Source: Flavobacteriales bacterium
GTDB taxonomy: Bacteria; Bacteroidota; Bacteroidia; Flavobacteriales_F; PHOS-HE28
Direction: 5' to 3'
Assembly: GCA_016717305.1 (NCBI GenBank)
Contig: JADKFY010000002.1
Span: 310,001-374,000, forward strand
DNA length: 64,000 bases
The position numbers and the translations under genes are program-made. The notes under the pieces are model-generated. The model did no database searches. It saw only the letters and a list, made by a program, of their open reading frames with translations, and was not told the origin of the DNA. This document shows, piece by piece, positions 36,701-43,800 of this stretch (positions are counted from its first letter, which is position 1; each line of letters opens with the position of its first letter).

Positions 36701-39700
36701 AAGACTATGGACTTGAGATCAACGCCCAATTCGGCATTGAACAGGCCGATGCATTCATCGAAATGCTGTGCGAAATTTGGTTCACTTTCGTACAGGTCGC
36801 GCCCCATGTTCACGTACTGCGAACCTTGCCCCGGGAACATGAACACCACGCCCGGCGCGGCTTCGTGCAATTCACGTGTGGATATCGCGGCAACATCTTT
36901 GTTCGCAATGGCATCGATCACCTCCTGGTGCGTACCCCCCACGATCACCCTTCTGTGCTTGAACGATCGCCTTCCTACTTTCAGGGTGTAGGCAGCATCA
37001 GCCATAGAGGCATCAGGGTTCTTTTCGAGCCAGGTCCGCAGGTTTTCGGTCATGGCATCCAAGCTCACTTTGGTCTTGGCGCTCAAAAAGAACACCTGCT
37101 TACCACGTGAATTGCTGGAAGGTACGGGGAGTGGTCCTTCACCCAGGATCACATGGGCGTTGGTGCCGCCGACCCCGAAAGAAGAAATCCCAGCGACGCG
37201 AGGTTTGGAACCACGGGGCCATTTAATGTTCTCATTGGCCACACGGAATGGGCTGTTCTCCAGATCGATCGCCGGGTTGGGCTTCTCAAAACCGAAGTTT
37301 GATGGGATCATACCCCGTTGTAACGCCAAGGCCGTTTTGATCACACCTGCTGCACCTGCAGCGGCCGTGAGGTGGCCGATGTTGCTCTTGACCGAACCGA
37401 TCGCACACCAATGCGGATCGCTACTGTTCGGAGCATCAACTCCTTTGAATGCAAGCGTGAGTGCTTCCACTTCAATGGGGTCGCCCAAAGGGGTGGCGGT
37501 GCCGTGCGTTTCCACGTAGGTGATCTCCGAGGCTTGCACGCCTGCATCGGCCTGTGCCATGGCGATCACGTCTGCTTGGCCGCGAACGCTAGGTGCGGTG
37601 AAGCTTGCCTTTTCACTGCCGTCGTTGTTCAACGCGCTTCCTTTTACGGTGGCGTAGATGTGGTCATTGTCGCGAATTGCATCGTCCAATCTTTTCAGGA
37701 CGATGATGCCGACCCCATCGCTGAAGCTGGTCCCTTTTCCATTGGCATCGAAGGTGCGTGTGCTGCCATCAGGGCTATACATGCCGCCGTCGTTGTACAC
37801 GATGCCGCTGTTGAAGGGCACGGTCAGTGCGATGCCGCCCGCCAGCGCCATGTCGCACTCGCCATCGCGCAGTGCCTTGAACGCTTGTGCGATCGCCACC
37901 AGCGATGTGCTGCACGCCGTGTGGATGCTCAAAGCAGGGCCACGCAAGTCGAATTCGAAAGCCAGGCGCGTGGCGATGTAATCCTTCTCGTTGCCGGTCA
38001 TTACCTGGAATTCGCCCACCTGTTCGATCAGTTCAGGATGGCCGATCACGTTCTTCGTGAAGTAGGTGTTGTTGCCCATGCCGGCGTACACGCCGATCAA
38101 CCCGTCAAATTGAGCGGGGTCGTAAGCGGCATCTTCCAACGCGCCCCAAGCGGTTTCCATGAACACGCGTTGCTGCGGGTCCATCAAGGCGGCCACCCGG
38201 GGATTGATCCCGAAGAAACCAGCATCGAACTTGTCCGCATCGGTGATCACGCCGCGAGCGGGCACGTAGTCCGGATCGTTCTTAACGGCATCGGGAATGC
38301 TCGGGTCCAATTGGTCCTTGGTCCAGGTGGAAACACCATTCTTTTTGTCCAGCAGGTTCTGCCAGAGTTCTTCCACGTTCTCAGCACCTGGGAATCGCCC
38401 TTTCATGCCGATGATGGCGATCTCGCTGCGACGTTTTTCGGTGATGGCGGCCTGGCGTGTGCGGGCCATTTCGGCGGGCGAAATGCCGCTGTTGCCTCCT
38501 GTCAGGAATTCCGCGCAGGCACGGATCGTAGGGTGTTGGTAGAGCTTCACGATCGGGAGTTCGAATCCGCGTGATTCCAATTGGGCCACGCATTGGATAC
38601 TGAGCAGTGAATTTCCGCCGAGGTCGAAGAAATTATCATCGATCCCCACTTTGTCAATGCCGAGCAGACTGGCCCAAACGGCAGCAACGGCTTCTTCCAG
38701 TTGGGAAGTGGGTCGTGCGTAGGGGATATCCAGGTCCGGCCTTTTGATATCCGGTGCTGGCAACCCTTTGCGATCGATCTTACCACTTGGGGTACGCGGT
38801 AGTTCCGGCACTTTCACGAACGCACTGGGCACCATGTAATCGGGCAGCAAAGCGCCCAAGTGCTTGCGCAGGTCGTTTGTGGAAACGTGTTCCGTGGCTA
38901 CGAAGTACCCGACCAAACGCTTAAGGCCGGGTGTGTCTTCACGCACGGTCGTTACTGCTTGTTGCACCAGCGGATGCTTCTCCAAGGCCACTTCCACCTC
39001 GCCCAGTTCAATACGATAACCGCGGACCTTCACTTGACCATCCATTCGACCTTTGTAGTCTATGTTGCCGTCGGGCAATTCCACAGCGCGGTCGCCAGTG
39101 CGGTACAAGCGGCCTCCTAGGGTGAACGGGTCAGCAAGGAAGCGCTCTGCTGTAAGGTCTTCTCGATTGATGTAGCCAGCAGCCACACAAGCGCCACCCA
39201 AGAACAGTTCGCCTTCCACCTCTTTCTGGACCGGCTGCATGGAATCGTCCAGGATGAGCAATTTGACATGGTCGATGGCCTGACCGATCGTTGGAAGGCT
39301 GGGCCATGATGCGGGATCCCCTTTCAGTTCAAGTTCGCTGACCACATGGCCTTCTGTGGGGCCATACTGGTTGCAGAAACGGCACCCGGGAAGTTGGTTG
39401 AACAGTTCGGTGATGGCAGGGGTGATCTTCAACTGCTCGCCACTGGTGAACACTTCCCGTAAGGAGGTCGGCACTTCGCCGGTACGCTGAACGGCCTCGG
39501 CCAGGTATTGGAGTGCCACGAAAGGCACAATGATGCGGTTGATCCCTTCGGCGATGATCTTCCGCAGGAGTTGGCTGCTGTTCAATCGATCTTCGTCGGT
39601 GATAAGGACCAAGGTCCCGCCTTGGGCGAACGTCGTGAAGAGCTCTTGGAACGAAACGTCGAAGCTGATGGGGGCGAATTGCAGGGTCTTGGCGCCTTCG

Positions 39701-40269
39701 TTCAACACGGAAGTGCGCAGCTGCCATTTGATCAGGTTGATCAGCGGAGCATGATGCATGGCCACACCCTTCGGCCTGCCGGTGCTGCCTGAAGTGAATA
39801 GTACGTAGCACAGATCATCCGGATCCGTTTCGCGCAACTCCATCTTGTTAGAGGCTGCGGCATTGTCGAGTGCCAATTCTTCGATCAGTAGGACCTTCGC
39901 TTTGGAGCCAGCGAAAAGGTGAGCGTGAGCTCTATCGGTGATCACTACTGGCGGGGCCGCATCCTCCAGCATCAGGGCAATTCGTTCGGAAGGATAGGTC
40001 GGGTCGATGGGCACATAAGCCGCACCAGCCCTCAGAATGCCTAGAACGGATTTTATCAGATCCGGGGACCTCTCCAAGCAGATGCCTACCGTCCGGTCTT
40101 CACCTGAGACCATTGGGGATATGAGAATGGCAAGGCGCTCAGCCTGTTCCTTTAGCGCTGAATACGAAACGCCATCGGTTCCAAATTGAAGTGCGATCCT
40201 TTCACCGTGCACCGAGGCGGTGTGCTCAAAGAATTCATTGACGGAGCGAATTGGTCCAGCTACTTTCAT
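33757..40269 (-). CDS. Hybrid NRPS-PKS megasynthase A-PCP-KS-AT-ACP-aminotransferase
   Basis: 2170-aa loading/extension protein. Adenylation domain 1-505 with LFTSGSTGRPKGVA and TPSGKIDRK. Carrier Ser554 (LGGNSLL). Ketosynthase 616-1045 with catalytic Cys786 (TACSTSL), His922 and His966. Acyltransferase 1140-1440 with Ser1238 (GHSIGE) and HAFH at 1334-1337, the pattern for malonyl-CoA. Carrier Ser1561 (MGLDSLF). A class-III PLP aminotransferase of the GSA-aminomutase type spans about 1690-2100, with Asp1910 (DEVITGF) and PLP-Lys1938 (YGKVIGGG). No ketoreductase, dehydratase or condensation domain. The beta-keto acyl chain on the second carrier would be transaminated to a beta-amine, as proposed for iturin/mycosubtilin synthases, then passed to the NRPS. 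Confidence 0.93.
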   Translation of the reverse strand: MKVAGPIRSVNEFFEHTASVHGERIALQFGTDGVSYSALKEQAERLAILISPMVSGEDRTVGICLERSPDLIKSVLGILRAGAAYVPIDPTYPSERIALMLEDAAPPVVITDRAHAHLFAGSKAKVLLIEELALDNAAASNKMELRETDPDDLCYVLFTSGSTGRPKGVAMHHAPLINLIKWQLRTSVLNEGAKTLQFAPISFDVSFQELFTTFAQGGTLVLITDEDRLNSSQLLRKIIAEGINRIIVPFVALQYLAEAVQRTGEVPTSLREVFTSGEQLKITPAITELFNQLPGCRFCNQYGPTEGHVVSELELKGDPASWPSLPTIGQAIDHVKLLILDDSMQPVQKEVEGELFLGGACVAAGYINREDLTAERFLADPFTLGGRLYRTGDRAVELPDGNIDYKGRMDGQVKVRGYRIELGEVEVALEKHPLVQQAVTTVREDTPGLKRLVGYFVATEHVSTNDLRKHLGALLPDYMVPSAFVKVPELPRTPSGKIDRKGLPAPDIKRPDLDIPYARPTSQLEEAVAAVWASLLGIDKVGIDDNFFDLGGNSLLSIQCVAQLESRGFELPIVKLYQHPTIRACAEFLTGGNSGISPAEMARTRQAAITEKRRSEIAIIGMKGRFPGAENVEELWQNLLDKKNGVSTWTKDQLDPSIPDAVKNDPDYVPARGVITDADKFDAGFFGINPRVAALMDPQQRVFMETAWGALEDAAYDPAQFDGLIGVYAGMGNNTYFTKNVIGHPELIEQVGEFQVMTGNEKDYIATRLAFEFDLRGPALSIHTACSTSLVAIAQAFKALRDGECDMALAGGIALTVPFNSGIVYNDGGMYSPDGSTRTFDANGKGTSFSDGVGIIVLKRLDDAIRDNDHIYATVKGSALNNDGSEKASFTAPSVRGQADVIAMAQADAGVQASEITYVETHGTATPLGDPIEVEALTLAFKGVDAPNSSDPHWCAIGSVKSNIGHLTAAAGAAGVIKTALALQRGMIPSNFGFEKPNPAIDLENSPFRVANENIKWPRGSKPRVAGISSFGVGGTNAHVILGEGPLPVPSSNSRGKQVFFLSAKTKVSLDAMTENLRTWLEKNPDASMADAAYTLKVGRRSFKHRRVIVGGTHQEVIDAIANKDVAAISTRELHEAAPGVVFMFPGQGSQYVNMGRDLYESEPNFAQHFDECIGLFNAELGVDLKSIVFPSKGKEEEVAEQLKQTVYTQASLFTMHYSLAKLWMHWGIVPEAMMGHSIGEFAAACLAGVFSLKDAVTLVANRGKMMQALPSGSMLSIRAAEADIAKRLPTGCSIAANNGPQLSVASGPHEAIAKLQVELEKEDINCKLLMTSHAFHSPMMDPMVVPYERIVDNVVLNAPRIPIISTVTADWLKDDEAMSSEYWSGHLRATVRFAQAVKFGWEQGDRVMLEVGPRTTATTLARQQSADAKRQVAVSSLGPEAGNGAELAALLKAVGGLWQSGVLIDRDAFYEREVRHRIPMPTYAFERIRHWVDPVALVADGGRAIASTASEAPVPESADANLPPKEQLIQRIKTLLEESSGLELAEVNNEETFLEMGLDSLFLTQVATSLSRKFGVKISFRQLNEQLPNLDKLADHLLPHVQEALAGAGGNVQEAGPVSKVQEAGSPDPSTSAYEDAPELKKVFGAQARIVKEKVDDFTPEQRAWFNAFVDRYVAKTAKSKAFTQENRKEMADPRVVTGFKPQTKELVYQVVVDRSVGCHLWDLDGNEYVDILSGFGSSMFGYMPEFIKKECHKQLDAGIEIGPMHPLAADVSKLLCELTGGERAAVCNTGSEAVLGAMRMARTVTGRHLIIAFSGSYHGINDEVIIRGSKSKKSYPGAPGIMPEAVENMLILDYGTPESLEIIKQRCHEAAAVLVEPVQSRRMEFRPVDFLREVRAITEKHETALIFDEVITGFRMHPNGAQALFGITADIGTYGKVIGGGLPIGAMIGKSKWMDALDGGDWQFGDDSVPPSGVTYFAGTFVRHPLTMAAAKAALVHMKEKGPALQERLNTTTEEMVVRVNGLFDKYQLPYRWVNFGSAFKTKYDESVNYTELFFLLMRYHGVHVLDFPHFITTAHSEADIEFIIATVEKTCVELRASGFMPEHTYPIEIVNSSLNGHTRKWSERVISAMEPPVPGARMGRTPKGLPAWFVPDPDRNGKYLQLENEEQ
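35385..35475. repeat. Word-repeat linker between ACP and aminotransferase
   Basis: The coding sequence for the linker encodes three VQEA(G) copies (residues about 1602-1627). The DNA is a GTGCAAGAGGCAGG / GTGCAGGAGGCAGG word repeat resembling the intergenic 3'-end repeats. Confidence 0.55.
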
Positions 40270-40887
40270 GCGTTAGAGTCAAAGGTCCGTGTTTCGGGCC
40301 ATACTGTAGCGTGATCGTGAATGTTCATAACCCTCAAATGGAGGATGATCTGGTACGGATCCATCAGGCAAAAAGTTCCATTCGTCGGAAAGTTCATAGG
40401 CGCTCCGAACTCATTTGACCTCGGCTCAGGAAAATGCTGATCCGTAGGATAAAAATAGGCATTGGGCGAAATATTTGAGGAGTTGGACGTCAACATTGTT
40501 CACAACTTCATATGATCTAGTCGGTTACAATCGTTCATTGGGCGTTCAAAATGGGTCAGTGGCAAGCAATAGAGCATTTCGAAAGGTTATCCACAATACT
40601 GGCACGGCGTGGTGTGGTCCTCTACTTTCGCGGCCTTGAACAAGGAAATTGCTTTGATCGCGACAAGTTCCAGTCTGATATTCAGGCTTTTGAAACGGTC
40701 ATTGTGAGGACCTAGTACAACTCGAAGAAATCCGTCTCCCGGTCCTCATGTAACCCTAGCACGCAGTATTTCGATAAACGGACCAACCGATCCGTTCTTG
40801 TTTTTCGTTCCGATGCGCACTGCCTGGCCGCCGGAACTCAAAGGAAAGCAAGATGGTAGGTCGGATCGTTCTCCAACTTGGAACAAT
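40270..40887. other. 618-nt divergent intergenic region upstream of the assembly line and the repeat protein
   Basis: This gap should hold the promoters of both the minus-strand biosynthetic operon and the plus-strand repeat protein. A GACCTTTG sequence lies 10 nt before the hybrid's ATG on the minus strand and is a weak -7 candidate; before the plus-strand gene, CAACTTGG lies 6 nt from the ATG. A 54-codon ORF at 40551-40715 (MGQWQAIEHFERLSTI...) has plausible composition but no recognised relative. The gap looks more AT-rich than the genes. No regulator gene is present. Confidence 0.5.
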
Positions 40888-43800
40888 ATGGCACGCAGTC
40901 TTCTCACCCTTTTCTTGAGCATCGTGGCCTCCTTGGTCATGTCCCAAAGCAGTTCGGAACGCGCTGCTGTTCGCTTGAACGCAACCGTACAAGCCTCCCC
41001 AGCGAGCATTACACTTTCCTGGACAGCGCTTTCCAGTACCAGTTCCATTACAGTTTATCGTAAGTTGAAGAGTGCCACAAGCTGGGGCTCTTCGATCGCG
41101 AACCCTTCGGCCAGTGCGACCACCTGGACGGACAATAGCGTTGCTTTGGGTACGTATTACGAATACAAGGTAGTTCGTAGCTCAGGAGGCAAGACAGGCA
41201 CCGGGTATGTTGCCACAGGTGTCCAAGTTGCACCGACGGATTATCGAGGTAAGTTAGTTCTCTTGGTGGACAACACCTTGGCTCCTTCGTTGGTCACCGA
41301 ATTGGGCCAATTGACCCAAGACCTTCGAGCCGATGGTTGGGCCGTATTGCGAAATGATGTGGCGCGTAATGCCTCTGTGTCGAGTGTCCGAGGCATTGTC
41401 CAAGGCCACTACAACAGCGATCCGACCAACGTGAAGGCAGTGTACATTGTTGGTCACGTTCCGGTACCATACAGCGGCAACACGATGCCTGATGGGCACG
41501 CGGAATTCTTTGGTGCAAGGCCGACGGACGGTTACTATGCAGAAATGAACGGTTCCTGGACGGACAACAGCGTGAACAATACCTCTTCGAACCGTCAAGA
41601 GAATTGGAATGTACCGGGTGATGGAAAATTCGATCAAAGCGAGTTTCCTGGTGCCATTGAACTTCAAGTTGGCCGTGTTGATATGTATGACATGCCCGCA
41701 TTCTCTGCAAGTGAAGTGCAGTTGATGAAGAACTACTTGAACAAGGCACACAGTTTCAAGCTGAAAGGATGGGCGCCTACCGCCCGTGGGCTCCAGTTCG
41801 ATAACCTGCAATGGGTAGCGGACCCGCTCGCAGCGGGTGGCTGGAGGAACCTTGCACCATTGGTGGGGAATAGTAATATAACTGAACTTGCTCCGTACGG
41901 TGCGTCTTTCGGGTCCATGGTAAATAACCAGAGCTACTTGTGGACGAATTGCAGTTCAGGTGGTCTGTTGGATTTCCAGAACAATTTGTGGCTTTTCATT
42001 GGTCAGGACAATGCCGCGATCACCTCGGAACTTGCCACGACCATCTCTGTGGGTGGTGTCTTCAACATGGGCTTGGGCAGCTACTATGATGATTTCGACA
42101 ACAAGAACAACTACCTGCGTGCATTGATCGCACGCGGCGATGCCTTGACCAACTGTTGGTCCGGAATTCCGACGTGGTATTTCCACCATATGGGCATGGG
42201 TGACAACATCGGGTACAGCACCATGGTCTCCATGAACAACACAAGCGTGTATGCTCCGCTGCACGATGGGTGGCAGTCCAGCATTGGCCACACGCATATC
42301 AATTTGATGGGTGACCCCTCGTTGCGCATGAAAATGGTTGCCCCACCTACCGCGCTGGTGATCAGCAATTCCGGTGGGCACCCAGCTTTCAGTTGGACGG
42401 CATCCACCGAGAGCGTGCTAGGTTACCATGTTTACCAGATCGAAACATCCGGGTCGGTCACCCGACTAACGACGACGCCCGTCACAACGACCAACTATTC
42501 CGATCCCGCGATTCCTTATCAGTCCGGGCGTGAGTACATGGTACGTGCCGTGAAATTGGAGACGAATTACAGTGGTAGTTACTACAATTTGTCACTTGGT
42601 GCAATGGCCACTGCTCCTGGGGGAGCACAGCCGGATTGCTTGGGTGTTTCCGGCGGAACTGCCACCCCCGGTACTTCCTGCAATGATGGCAACGCGAACA
42701 CGATCAACGACGTTTGGAGCAATAGCTGCAACTGTACCGGAACACCTGTTGTTTTTGACTGCCTCGGTGTAGCTAACGGAGCCGCCACTCCAGGTACTTC
42801 GTGCAACGATGGCAATTCGAACACGATCAACGATGTTTGGAGCAACAATTGCAACTGTACCGGAACACCTGTTGTTTTTGACTGCCTCGGAGTTGCTAAC
42901 GGAGCCGCCACCCCTGGTACGTCCTGCAATGATGGCAATTCGAACACGATCAACGACGTTTGGAGCAACAGCTGCAACTGTACCGGAACACCTGTTGTTT
43001 TTGACTGCCTCGGTGTAGCTAACGGAGCCGCCACCCCTGGTACTTCGTGCAATGATGGCAATGCGAACACGATCAACGACGTATGGAGCAACAATTGCAA
43101 CTGTACCGGAACACCTGTTGTTTTTGACTGCCTCGGTGTAGCCAACGGAGCCGCCACCCCAGGTACTTCGTGCAATGATGGCAATGCGAACACGATCAAC
43201 GATGTATGGAGCAACAATTGCAACTGTACCGGAACACCTGTTGTTTTTGACTGCCTCGGTGTAGCCAACGGAGCCGCCACCCCAGGTACTTCGTGCAATG
43301 ATGGCAATGCGAACACGATCAACGACGTATGGAGCAACAATTGCAACTGCACCGGAATACCAGTGGTTTACGATTGCCTGAGTGTACCGAATGGTCCTGC
43401 CGTGCCAGGAACCGGCTGTAACGATGGCGACCCTAATACGACCAATGACGTATGGAGCAACAACTGCAATTGTGCGGGGATCCCGGTTGTTTACGATTGC
43501 CTAAGTGTACCGAATGGTCCTGCGATGCCAGGAACAAGTTGTAACGATGGTGACCCCAATACGACCAACGATACATGGAGCAACAACTGCAATTGTGCCG
43601 GCACTCCTGTTACGCAAGATTGTTTGGGTGTACCCAATGGCACGGCCCTACCAGGTACTTCGTGCAATGACGGCAACGCCAACACGATCAACGATGTTTG
43701 GAGCAACGGATGCGCCTGCGCCGGAACGCCAGTTGTCTTTGATTGCCTCGGCGTTGCCAACGGAACTGCAATACCCGGTGTATCTTGCGATGATGGTGAT

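Noticed and set aside
35797..37110. 437-aa plus-strand ORF
   Set aside because: Antisense of the acyltransferase and linker of the hybrid synthase; no recognisable domain.
40266..40496. 76-aa minus-strand ORF upstream of the hybrid synthase
   Set aside because: It ends inside the synthase start region, has atypical composition and no recognised relative.
42582..43352. 256-aa minus-strand ORF made of VQLQLLLHTSLIVF repeats
   Set aside because: Antisense of the 123-bp repeats of the T9SS protein; no signal, no neighbours.
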